The notes under the pieces: generated by a model
The model's database searches: none
The model's input: only the letters and a program-made list of their open reading frames with translations
What the model was told of the DNA's origin: nothing
Made by a program: the position numbers and the translations under genes
Assembly: GCA_006503535.1 (NCBI GenBank)
Contig: QYRS01000006.1
Span: 3,100,001-3,164,000 of the forward strand
Direction of reading: 5' to 3'
DNA length: 64,000 bases
From: Arthrinium phaeospermum
Lineage: Eukaryota; Ascomycota; Sordariomycetes; Amphisphaeriales; Apiosporaceae
Shown here: one piece after another, positions 11,062 to 21,690 of the stretch
How positions within the stretch are numbered: position 1 is the stretch's first letter
Layout of the letters: the number at the start of each line of letters is the position of its first letter

Positions 11062-12004
11062 TTTGGCGCTGCCACAAAGCCGCTGGCGGAATCAATGTCT
11101 TTTGAACGCAACATGAACAAAGTCTCGGAGGTCATGGGCGTTGGCGCGTTTGCTTGTTCGTTACTGTTACAGGCGGCAAGAGCGACGACGAATTACATGC
11201 CCACCAGGACGGCGGGGTGCGCAGCGATTCGAGTAACGGGTGGCACAGGGACGGACCAAGTCAAGGGAGGCGAGAGACACGGAAGATGAGGATTGGTTGC
11301 AGGAATGGAATTCTGGCTTCATCTAAAGTCAAGGAGGTGCTAACTGGTACGTAGGGCACAAGCTGGAGCGAGGGCTATGGGTTCCCAGAGCTGAGCTGAC
11401 GTGACAATACCAGCGCTGCTAGTATTCGGCGGCAGTAGCAACCAGCCAGAGACCAGATCAGACCAACGTCAGTGGGTGAACGAGCCACGTGTGGGGTAGA
11501 CAACCTGCCGGGAGCGTTGAAAACCGGGCCCCGATCATCCTCACTCAGCCCACCAAGCCTTGCCCGCCTAGCCTTAACACATGATTCTGGCTGGCACCCA
11601 CTGACATACATACTTACTTTGTGATCCAGTTGACCCCTAAAGTCTCACAACGATTGTGCACCTCCTTTAAGAGTCTCATAACCTACTTGTTAGTATACTC
11701 ACACATACATGCATCAATACAGCACACACGTATCAGTCGGGGTTATTTCCCACTGATGGAAAGACAGTCAATATCTAAGAAAAAGTGGTCCTTATGGAAT
11801 ATATACGAGGTACCAAAAACGCACTGAGGGTATCCGTAAAACAGCAACAGACAGACAAATTGACCAATTTAGCCTCCCCCCTGCAACCATCGTAAGCCTG
11901 AAAACCACCCCTGAAAGCCTGCTTGTGTCGACCTCCCACTTGCCAAGCTGAGGATTCGGTTGCAAGCGCTTCAGACCAGCTTTTGCACCCGAGCTGGCAC
12001 GGGC
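11062..12004. other. Intergenic, promoter of SMP-domain gene
   Basis: About 940 bp between the start codon of the SMP-domain gene and the stop of the next minus-strand gene. It contains the 5' flank of the former and the 3' UTR of the latter. No RNA gene or strong repeat seen. Confidence 0.5.
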
Positions 12005-14569
12005 TCAGGGTTCCAGATAGACATTGGTGGGTATTTTCTTCCCGTCTGCGCCGATCTCGAAGTCCTCCTCCTTGCGGTCTGGATTGAGGCCAAGCTTAAT
12101 GAGATGTTGCTTCTCCTTGTAGCCAAGAACGACATCGTCGAACCCGGCCCATAGAAGAGATCTGGCTTCCATGGTCCTCACCTTCTCGTTGCGTGCCTTG
12201 TCGCGAATTTGCTGCTGGTTTCGCGTAACCTCATACCGTCCTTGTTTTTCTAGTACCGCCCACGAGCACCCGTAATTAGCAATGTCCTCGATGAGTTTCC
12301 ACGTATCGTCGTCCGACCACGGGATACGCTTTTGGGGCGGTCTCGTCTTATGCAATCGGATTGCTCCCTTGCTAGCTTGAGCGCGTTGAGTGAGAATGGC
12401 CAAATCGTGAGGCTGTGTTTCTTTTCGGGCGACATGATCGTCTTGTTCATCACCAGATCCTCTAGAACGTGACTTGGACGGAATGGCGGTGGGTGGTAGA
12501 GGCCGCGAGGGGCCGGCGGTAGCAGGAAGCTCTGAAAGACGAACCCTTTTGGCGGCGATTCGATCACTGTTCTTATCTAGAACCGAGTTCGTCTCAAAAG
12601 GGTCGACTTCGGAGTCTGCGTCTGCAGAAGGTTCCACGGTAGGTACTGGTCTCTTTGACGTGCTGCTTCGATGGTGGACTGCTGGCAGAGAGCTGGCTGG
12701 CGGAGCCGACTCATTCGGTCTGCTGCTGCTAATAATCTCACCGGGATCCAAGGCCATTATTCTGTTATGGAGCTGCTGGTTGGAGATCAATGCCGGCTGC
12801 GATGATGCTGGCCTAGCAGGAGTGCTATGTGCCACTGAAGCTTCATCCTCGTCAACGTCCTTATCATTGTAGAGGATACTCTTACTGCAAATCGTCAGCG
12901 TGGTTTCTACAGGCCATATGCATCACGGTTTGGATAGCTTACGTGGCCTCTACCCCTGGTTTGCGGATGACCTCCTCCCCCATTTCAGAGTCATCGTCAT
13001 CGTCATCATCTGAAGCATCGACTATGCTCTTACTGCGAATTTGTCAGTGTCTCGTAAACTTGTGCGTGCCGGAATATGGACTTACCCAGCTAAGGAATCC
13101 AATCTGCGAATGGATTGTCCTTCTTCAGAATCCGCCTCTGACTCCTCGGCCTCTGGTTCTGGCTCTGGCTCATCGTCGTCTTGGGGAACCATCAACGAGG
13201 AACTGCGATGCTCTTCTTCATCATCGTGCGATACTTCCTTTTCATGCGATACTTCCTTTGGCGTCGAAGAGTCCTTGTCTTCTTCACTCTGAACTTCCGG
13301 CTGACGTGGAGCGAACAGCTTTTCGGAAGTTGCCTCAGTCCATTTCCCAAGGGTATGGGCGAGTTGCTCCACTGGATAATCGGTTTCCATCCTGCTTTGC
13401 GTCTTCTCGCGCTTTTTCTCCGACAAGTAGCTGTCCAGTACCTTCATGTGAGCCTGGTATTGCTCCTTTGTTAAGCCCGGGATTTGGGGACTGGTAAGGC
13501 GCTTATATGGTCCTTGCGAAATGGCCTGCTTCGCAGCCTTACGCGACTCAACCTTATCTTCGCAAAATACCCTGGTGGCGAGAACATAAGGATCTTCGTG
13601 GGTTTCCCGGTGAATCAGGCTGGCCAGGTGACAGCATCGAAGTGAGAATGCTAGGTCAATCTGCCTGGCAATCTCATCCTCGTCCTCCGTTGGTGCAGAG
13701 AAATCGAAGACCCAGGGAAAATTAGTCGCAACCTTGTCAATGATTTCCTGTGCCTTTTCCGCGGGAAGTGGCGTGCCCAAAAGGTATGACAGTAGAAGGA
13801 CGAGGTTTGACTTGCATATGGCGTGGTATGCACGGTTAGCAAAATCTTGGTCTTGGTGATCTTTGAGTACGCGGTGGAAGCGCATAACGTCAATGAACAA
13901 CTGATCTTGGTGTATGAAATCCGACTGGGAAGCCTTCAAGCTGGTGAAGGCGGATTTCACCTCATTCCGCTGCACCCTCAACATTGCCCCAGACTGATCA
14001 CCATTATTCAGCAGGATCAAGGACTTGTATAGTTTGAAGCTTTGTTCCTGAATAGGAGAAGCCAAATGCTCAAGCATCTCGATCGTTTCACTTGAGGGGT
14101 CGCCATCTTTGGGTACCGCCGGCTGAAGTGCAAATGGTTCTACATCCTCGGCTTCCTCTAGCAGAGACCTGTTGATCTTACGTTTTGGAGGTGAGACTGA
14201 AGGCAAGGTGAGCGGCACGCATCTTTTCTCACAAGTCATGGTTCAATACTTACAGAAGCTATCATTTCCCAGCATCGGGCTTCCTTCGGGAGATTCAATC
14301 TCCTCCAACCCGGCCTCTGAGGGCAGAAAGATGGTACTGGCATCAGGACTTGCCCGCGGTGCACTTCGACGAGTAATCGGAAATGCATTTTTTTTCACGG
14401 GGTCGACCGATATCTGGTCCTCAGTGGGTGGGAAATCCGGCGTCGCTGCCTTTGGTTCGGCCGCTCGACGCGTCTGTCGCGTCGGTCTAGATTCGCTGGC
14501 GGGTTGCTTAGCAGAGGACGGCGGTGCACTCGAGGCCGCAGCGGCCTTGGACCTGGTGGACGGTGCCAT
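12005..14569 (-). CDS. TRF/Taz1-like telomere-binding protein with C-terminal Myb telobox
   Basis: Probable double-strand telomere-repeat binding protein. Four exons (14254-14569, 13086-14196, 12943-13032, 12005-12884) join in phase to 798 residues. The N-terminal 100 residues are Ala/Pro-rich. Residues about 125-330 are all-helical and resemble the TRFH dimerisation domain position of Taz1/Tbf1. An acidic, Ser-rich stretch follows. A Myb domain lies at about 687-740 (KRIPWSDDDTWKLIEDIA ... NQQQIRDKARNEKV), whose last helix matches the telobox consensus for telomere DNA contact. The TRFH plus C-terminal Myb order is typical of TRF proteins. I cannot tell from sequence alone whether this is the Taz1 or the Tbf1 orthologue. 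Introns 2 and 3 have similar 3' ends (see findings). Confidence 0.72.
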
Positions 14570-14920
14570 GAGGAATCGGAAAACAACAAAATTGATTCCT
14601 AGGCAGGCTGTATCACTCAGCAGGACTCTGTTTTTGAGAGGTTGTGAAGGTGAGGTTTATTGATTTTATGTAAAGCGCGCACGGACCTTCGACGACCAAA
14701 AGATTGAATGTAGGTGAGGTTCAGGAAAGGTAAAGATGGCGTGACAACCTTCCAAAAAATAATGGCACCCTGGATGCTACCTATATGAAAGCGACGTGAC
14801 GAGAAACAAATAGCTACATTCCCTTATTCACCTCACCGTATGTTTGTGGACTAGAAGGGCAGGAAAAGGGGTAACAGCGAGTCCATGCAGTTGTCCTATA
14901 GCCCTACCGCACTGCGCCGC

Positions 14921-14961
14921 ATCAGGATTATCATGCTCGCAAGCTCGCATGATATCCTGAT
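14921..14961. repeat. Inverted repeat, 15-bp arms with one-base bulge
   Basis: The left arm (14921-14936) reads ATCAGGATTATCATGC. The right arm (14947-14961) is its reverse complement except for one extra T in the left arm. The loop is 10 bases, TCGCAAGCTC. As RNA or single-stranded DNA this would fold into a strong hairpin. Role unknown. Confidence 0.8.
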
Positions 14962-15042
14962 AATTGTTCTGCGACGACTCAGGGAGAGCTCCCCCCTCCT
15001 CCAGACCTAGACTCGATACATGCACTCCGTAATAAAGAATCA

Positions 15043-15130
15043 GTTGTATGCAAAAGGCAAGTGCGACGAAGTTGTATACACAAGGCAAGTGCGACGAAGT
15101 TGTATACACAAGGCAAGTGCGACGAAGTTG
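15043..15130. repeat. 28-bp tandem repeat, three copies
   Basis: Three adjacent units start at 15043, 15071 and 15099, each with the core AAGGCAAGTGCGACGAA. Copies 2 and 3 are identical; copy 1 differs at two positions. A four-base start of a fourth unit follows. It is a small minisatellite in non-coding DNA. Confidence 0.9.
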
Positions 15131-16200
15131 CTGCACCGAACAAATAAAAAGAAGAAGAAAAATTGTGTGTCTATGTCAAGAAGTCTATACCTAGACAAGC
15201 TGCAGGAAAAGGGGGTTCTCGCATAGCAGTTTTACTAATCTCAGTTCGAGCCCATTATAGAGGACTTGTACTCCGTAGCCTGTAGGTATTTCAGCACAGC
15301 CTCCCGATACCTGATACCATCTCCAAGCCCCCTGTTCTGATTGGGGAAATTTGGCTTCTCTAAGCCAAACATGGCGGTTTTGCCCCTGCATCAATCATAC
15401 TTCTTTTGGGGACTACTGCCGTAAAAGTCGTATTGTCTCATGCACAACACGTAGTGCTCATACGTAAGGAACGATCAGCTTGCATAGGGCCAGCATTATG
15501 ACAAGTTACTGGCAAGGAGAAAGTTGGAAGTCCAGGGCGCAGCCGTCCATGCGTCTTTGCAAGATGCCACCTTGAAAAAACATGACTTAGTTCGTAGATA
15601 TCTCCAGTCGCAGCGCCGAACTATATGAAATTCCAACTGTATTTCAAACCCTTTGCCTGCCCGTAATCGTAATACCTGCTTCGTCCGAATTGGTGCGCAT
15701 TGCCTCAAGTTCGAGTCGGCCGCGTGTCTCATTCCTCAATCAATCAATCGCGGCTGGGTTTTTTCAGAAGGTCTAGGCCACGAGTCCACTACGCTACTCC
15801 CGTTAATTATTAGCACAGACCCCTGCCTGTCAACTCAATGGGGGCTTCTGGTTGATTTCCTAGTCGAGCTTTCCCATCTCGACTTCCTCCAGATCCAACA
15901 GGAAACAGATCTCCCGTCCGACTTCAATTCTCTTTTGCTGCAGTGTGTCCGTCTTTTATTCCTAATCCTTTATTTGCCTGCTGTTAAGCCTACCACCTTC
16001 CTTCTCTTCGTGCGCGGCAATTGAGAGACATTTCTGTGTCACGACAGCCACAACCCAAAAAAAGATCCTAATCCGAACCCCCAATCAATCACTGTAGTCC
16101 CCGGTCTGGACACTTTTCGCTCCTTTCACCATCAACAACTCAACCACTCGACGGCTCTTGCTACAGTGACCCCTCAGTCGACTCGTTCATCAACGCCACA

Positions 16201-17863
16201 ATGAAGTTACGGCAGAAGCAAGCGCAGCTCCTGCTCCTTCTGCTGCCCGCCCTCGCCATTGCGACTTCGACCCCGGATACCACGTCAGAGAAGGAAGTCC
16301 GTGCCGCGATAGAGCGCGATCCCGTTACTGGTGCTACTGGTGTCTCGGCCGCCCAGGCCGCTCAAAAGCCAAAGTACGATGTCGGTACCAAGGACGCTCC
16401 CGTAGACGGCAAAGATGGGAAGCCGCACGAGGGCCCCTTCGTCGAGCCGAAGAAGGCCGACAAGACCGACCCTGTGGCCCCCAAGAAGGAATTGCCTCCC
16501 CTGAAGGATGCGCCCAAGGACCACACCGTCTACGAAGGCAAGGAGGTCCCCCAAACGAACGACGGCGTCATGGACGACCGGGACCACCTGCGACCGAAGA
16601 AGGGCACCACCGGCACCGAGGGCGGCGTCAGCGAAAAGGACAAGGCCCGCAAGGCCAAGGAGGGTAAGACTGGCGAGAAGGTTGAGAAGGTGCCCGAAAC
16701 CCCGAAGGAGAAGCCACCTCTGCCCCACAGCGAGCAGGAGAAGATTTCCAGCGACAAGGGCACCAAGAATGAGAAGGAGAAGGACGTCAAGGACAAGGAC
16801 GATGTCCAGAAGACGCCTGAGCAGGTTGCCGGTCTGGAGAAGCCTACCGATCTCCCGGGCAAGTTCCGCGACAGCCCGAACCCCCTTCCCAACTCAGCCA
16901 ACAAGGACCACCTCGATGTATCCAAGCCCAAGACGAAACCCGCGAAGGATTGGAAAGACACTGTCCAAGATGGGAGCGAGGGCATTATTCAGCCGTTCCA
17001 CTCCTTTATATTGTCCTTTGCCATGATTCTGTTCTCCGAAGTCGGCGACAAGACGTTCCTGGTTGCTGCCCTCATGGCCATGAAGCACGACCGCATGGTG
17101 GTGTTCACCGCGGCCTTTGGCGCTTTGCTGGTCATGACTTTCCTGTCTGCCATTCTTGGTCACACACTACCGGCTCTTATCCCCAAGAAGATTACGGCTT
17201 TCCTTGCCGCCGGACTCTTCTTCGTTTTTGGCGCCAAGTTGCTGCGCGAGGGTATGGCCATGAGTCCTGATGAGGGTGTTGCTGCCGAGATGCAGGAGGT
17301 TGAGATGGAAATGGCGGAGAAGGAGCACCAAGCCATGAAGCAGGGAAGACGCCGATCGTCGGTGTACGCTATGGAGATGGGTCTGGGACGCAACCGCAAG
17401 TCCCGCTCCAAGTCCCGGTTCCCGACGCCGCCGCGCAGCCCCTCGACTTCGCCGGCTAGAAGCCCGTCTCCTCGTGGTGGCATCGCAGGCAGCATCGGTA
17501 CTGGCATGTCCAACCTGGCCTCGCTTCTGCTGAGCCCGGCTTGGGTGCAGACGTTCGTCATGACCTTCCTGGGCGAGTGGGGTGATCGTAGCCAGATCGC
17601 AACCATTGCGATGGCGGCCGGTCAGGACTACTGGTGGGTCACCCTGGGCGCCCTTGTTGGCCACTCCATATGCACTGGTGTCGCCGTTATTGGTGGCCGA
17701 GCCATTGCCGGCAAGGTCAGCATGAAAGTTGGTAAGTTTGCAATGATCCCCCAATCCCCCATATTCCTGAAGTCGAGCTAACAAGATACTAGTCACCGTG
17801 GGCGGAGCTTTGGCCTTCCTGGTGTTTGGATTCATTTACCTGTTCGAAGCTTTGTACGCTTAA
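16201..17863 (+). CDS. GDT1: GDT1/TMEM165 family (UPF0016) cation transporter
   Basis: Golgi/vacuolar Mn2+/Ca2+ transporter family, exchanging against H+. Two exons (16201-17731, 17793-17863) give 533 residues. A signal peptide (LLLLLLPALAIATS) is followed by about 240 residues rich in Lys, Asp, Glu and Pro, then two sets of hydrophobic helices. Each set carries the diagnostic E-x-G-D-[KR]-[ST] motif: EVGDKT at about residue 280 and EWGDRS at about 460. A charged linker with SRSKSR-type repeats lies between them (about 365-430). The second exon encodes the last helix (ALAFLVFGFIYLFEALYA). Yeast Gdt1 has about 280 residues, so the N-terminal extension is unusual. The start is supported by the signal peptide. 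Confidence 0.93.
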
Positions 17864-19479
17864 TTTAGCACGGTAACTACATACTTGGTATGAAAAGTTG
17901 ACACGCGGCAATCAAAGGCAGAGGCTGCGGTGCATATATCTCAGTATATTGATCAGCACCGGCCTGCCAGTGTATGTCCGCCTATTACGGCCTTTTATTT
18001 CTTTACTTGTATAGTAAATGCGGCACCCGGAGGGGGAGGGATACCCTGATCAGCACGTTAATGGAAAGCGAGAGCTATGGACGTTACAAGCATGGGGCGG
18101 AGTTTGGAAAAATATATACAGGATCCTCCGGCCGGGACAGGCGAGCTGGCTGGCGGTGCAACAACCATCTCTTTATCATATGTTTTTATTATGCGCTCCC
18201 GAAAAAATCTTGCATTTGTATGCAAGATATTCACTGTACAAAACATTGAGGCCGGAAATGGCGTGCGGCGGCGGCGGCCCCCCTTATTCTGACCCAGGAA
18301 GAAGGGAGGGAGGGTTGCTACTAGCAAGCAATTTCGTCCAGATACAAAAAAAATAGGATCTCTTGTAATTTCCAAATACGGTCTGAACCATGTTCAATTC
18401 GCTTTACGATCGGACTCCGGAAGTTGTGCATTTTCACACGATCTTCCTGTTCTAGACCGCCAGATTGCCCGCTGGTCAGTATTAGGTTGAGATTGGGGAT
18501 CGGAGTACCGAAGCGGTGGATGCACTAATGGATTTGCCTTGGGGTCTGGTGCACTAAATCGACCATTCCTCCGCCTCGGCGGTCGGTCATTCACAGGCGA
18601 CCCCACGTGCGAAAGCTGCTACTTTATTCGTCTCCGGGGGCCACGGAAAATGATTCAGGTACGCGCGCGCCCGTGAGAGAAGAGAGGTCCGGGATGTCTG
18701 CACAAGAACTTCTGCCTGCCTGCCAAGAGGTGGAAACTTCAACTACCCGTCTTGTCTCTGACCGCTCGGTCGATTTTCCAGCCTCAGCCATCCATACACA
18801 CACTCGCGGAAGAATAGCTCCAGGCGTGTAAGCAGGCTATCATCATGTAGGTGTAGGTAGGTACTGCCAACGAAACTACCACCACCACCCCTGACCTGCC
18901 TACCTACGTATCGTCGATCGCGGGAAAAGAAAAGCAAGGGGGCCGGCAGGCAGTACGGAGTAAAGGAAAACAAGACGAGGCAGAAGAAAAGGAAGGTAAA
19001 AAGTCAAAGTCCCCTTCCCAGCCCGTCCGTCCTCTCTGACCTGACCGTACGTACCCCGCACGCGGGACCCCCAAATCCATCCCACTGTCCTTTGCTTATT
19101 ACCCCCAAACATTCATCCGAAGCCACCGTGACATTGCGCCGTGCGTAGGCTACCTATCTTCACGTCTATTACAAAAAGGCGGCAGTCCTGTTTGTGCCTC
19201 TTACCACACATCATCATCTCGTTCTTTGTCCTATCTCACGTAAGACGAGACAAACTGCCAGGAACCGTATTATTATTTGCTTTTGCTTGCAGCACGGGAG
19301 CTTACACCCCCACACGCACACATAATACCGGCAAACATATTATTCGTTGATATATATACCTAGGGAGCCCAGCATCCCCGAAGCCCGAGGAAAGGCCCAT
19401 CTATAAAAAGGGTCGAACGACGTAGTACCACCCACCCATCAAAGTTGTTGTCAGAATAGCTCGCTACACGACAGCAACC
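17864..19479. other. Intergenic upstream of rhamnose mutarotase
   Basis: About 1.6 kb with no supported gene. It includes an exact TACGGAGTA motif (18954-18962), several CTACCTAC/GTAGGTAG stretches around 18,845-18,905, and a TATATATA run near 19,350 about 125 bp before the start codon that may serve as a TATA-like element. Confidence 0.5.
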
Positions 19480-20192
19480 ATGTCGCAACTCTGGTCCAAG
19501 CAGCCCGCGTCACCGTCTCACAACGGCGGCGGCGCCGCTGGGGCGCCACCCACCACACCCCCCCTCGAGGCGCCCCTTGATGCCGTGGCCTCGCCCACCA
19601 CCGGCGGACGGCAGCGCAACCCGGGCCGCCGCTTCGCGCAGATCATCAAGCTGAAGCCCGAGTGCGTCGCCCAGTACAAGGAGTGCCACGCCGCCGTCTG
19701 GCCTGAGGTGGCGCGCCAGATCAAGGCTTGCAACATCCAGGACTGTGAGTACCGTACCGTACCGTGGTGTTTTAGTCTTCTTCCCCTTTCTCTCCTCTCT
19801 TTTCTTACTCCCTCTCGTATCAGAATGACTAATACGAACAATGTGGCACCCTCGTCCTATAGATAGCATCTGCCACGACCCGGAGACGGGCATCCTCTTT
19901 GCGAGCTTCAAGTACGTCGGGTACGACTATGCGGGCGATATGGAGCGGATGCGGGAGAACCCCAAGGTGCGCGAGTGGTGGGCAATGACGGATAGCTACC
20001 AACAGGTAAGAAACGCCCTCCTGTCGTATTTGGCATCCCCTTCCCACACCAGAAATTTCCAACGACGCAAAGACCTGTATGTCTGACTTGGTGTGAAACT
20101 CCGTGTAGAGCATGGTCCCAGGCGCAAAGAGCAGCGAGTCCGGGGAGCCGTCGTGGTGGAAGCCGGTCGAGGAGGTTTTCTACCAGGCGTGA
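19480..20192 (+). CDS. L-rhamnose mutarotase (RhaM family)
   Basis: Expected to interconvert alpha and beta anomers of L-rhamnose. Three exons (19480-19744, 19863-20005, 20109-20192) join in phase to 163 residues. After a 45-residue Gly/Pro-rich leader the family fold starts at RFAQIIKLKPECVAQYKECH. The conserved CHAAVWPEV contains the histidine expected at the active site. The second exon gives SICHDPETGILFASFKYVGY and the third supplies WWKPVEEVFYQ. Bacterial RhaM has about 104 residues; the leader accounts for the difference. No other rhamnose-catabolism gene is nearby, so a housekeeping or isolated role is possible. The gene is convergent with the thioredoxin-like gene, 43-218 bp away depending on that gene's true end. 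Confidence 0.86.
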
Positions 20193-20234
20193 GGACGGAA
20201 CAGCGTCCTAAAGCAAAAACAAGCTGGGGCAACA

Positions 20235-21095
20235 TCATATAGAGATATCCCGTAAACCAAAACAAAAATGGCATAGCGTAATAGGACAGAGATGTTCTTC
20301 AAGCAAACAAACAATCCGTATCGTGTCTCTTCTTCTTCTTTTCCGTTCTCGTAGCAGTTCTCGCTGCAGTGATGTTATGTGATGTGTTGCACACCCATCC
20401 ACCGTCTTCTTAACTCTTCCAACTCCCAAACAGTCCCCCAAGCAACCCCCCAGCACCCCCCGGTCCCCCTCCCCCCCTCCCCCCCTCCCCCCATGCCGCC
20501 GGGCCTCCGTCCGGATCCACTCCTCGAGCCAAGCCCGGTCGCGCAGCCGCTTCCCGTCGACGACCCGGGTCTCCGTCTGCGCCTCGCCGGCGTCGAAGCT
20601 GAGCAGCGTCGGGATCGAGGTGATCATGTACGTGAGCCCCATATTCTCGGCCATGACGTCGGGCGCGTCCACCTCGACCTCGACCAGGCCCACGCCGCCC
20701 TCGGCCTCGCCCACGCGCGCCGACCCCACCAGCTCCTCCAGCAGCGGCTTCACCGTCCGGCACGTCCCGCACCACGACGTCGTCCACAGCGTCAGCAGGG
20801 GCGTGCGCGACGACGTGGAGAGCTGGAGGTAGGTTTGGAAGGCGGCGGGGTTGCGGACGCTGGGTTTTGTTAGTTTTGCGGACTGTGCTGTGCTGTGCTC
20901 TCCCCGTCTGTCCTACGCGAAGTGACAGGTACAATATATGTAGGTAGGTAGAACTCACGTATCGTAGATCTGGTTCCGGGCATTGTGCTGGCGCGATGTC
21001 GAGAAGGCGGCGCGTGGTTGCTGTCGAATGGGCTTCGTCGCGAAACCCTTCGCAGCCGAAGTGATCGACGGGGTATATCGCAGTGCAACGCGCAT
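20235..21095 (-). CDS. Mitochondrial thioredoxin-like protein (C-terminal frame uncertain)
   Basis: Thioredoxin-fold protein with a likely mitochondrial presequence (basic, no acidic residues in the first 37, ending AFSTSRQH). Exon 1 is 20959-21095 and exon 2 begins at 20859. The CxxC active site is in SWCGTCRTVKPLLEEL, and the fold continues to the conserved cis-proline (TSIPTLLSF). As written the frame runs to 20235 (253 residues), but past a G-run tract it becomes an unconvincing Arg-rich tail. A frame shifted by one base ends at 20410 with GGLLGGLFGSWKS, giving 195 residues and a more natural Gly-rich end. One base missing from a G run would explain this. The thioredoxin identity is solid, the end is not. 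Confidence 0.82.
20465..20492 (-). repeat. G-run tract with strong quadruplex potential
   Basis: On the minus (coding) strand, runs of 6, 7, 7 and 5 G are separated by single A residues, an 8-bp period. This meets the usual G-quadruplex pattern with one-base loops. It lies inside the 3' coding region of the thioredoxin-like gene, exactly where the reading frame becomes ambiguous. Confidence 0.85.
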
Positions 21096-21690
21096 GATGT
21101 CGAGCTCCGTCCTAGAAATATTTGATAGAACGACTAATTGGTTACACCGGGAGCGATAGATCGTTGAGAGGTACAACAATGGCTGGAGCGTGTTGTTGTA
21201 GGATTGGTTGAGGTTTGGCAAGCCGTACTTGAATAAGCTTTGGAATGACGTCGGAGTTACTGATCGGCAAGCGGGCTCTTGGCATTGTGGTCTACCAGGG
21301 GTCAGCAATTCAGCGCCTGGCCCCTGTAAGTGCAACCTCAACCGCCTACATATTACACTGGGACAAAGTTCAGGGGTACAACACGATACATAGGTAGCTT
21401 ATTTTTAAAGGGTATCAGATTGAGGTTGTCATTAGGTCGTCAACGCTAATCGTAGGGTGTGTCCCTTGTAGCAAAATCCCGTCCAACCAAAACGCCAGCA
21501 ATGATGTTCCAAAGCTATTCTCATGAAGATGCTTGCTAAGTGTGACCCAATTTCGAATGTCCCATCAAATGCGTATGCACCGGCACGGGGGCGACATCAT
21601 GTGGATGTCTCCTCTGCCATGCAGCATGCAGTACCCATGTCCGTCCGCCCCAATGCGAAATCCCAAATGCAATGCTATACCACGACCCAT
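21096..21690. other. Intergenic between thioredoxin-like gene and MFS transporter
   Basis: About 595 bp: promoter of the thioredoxin-like gene and 3' UTR of the MFS gene. No other feature recognised. Confidence 0.5.

Larger units (their letters stand above)
14570..16200. other. Intergenic with hairpin and 28-bp tandem repeat
   Basis: About 1.6 kb between divergent start codons, holding promoters of the TRF-like gene and of the GDT1-type gene. It contains a 15-bp inverted repeat (14921-14961), a 28-bp triplicate repeat (15043-15130), and a C/T- and A-rich leader from about 15,900 just before the GDT1-type start. No credible coding frame. Confidence 0.6.
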
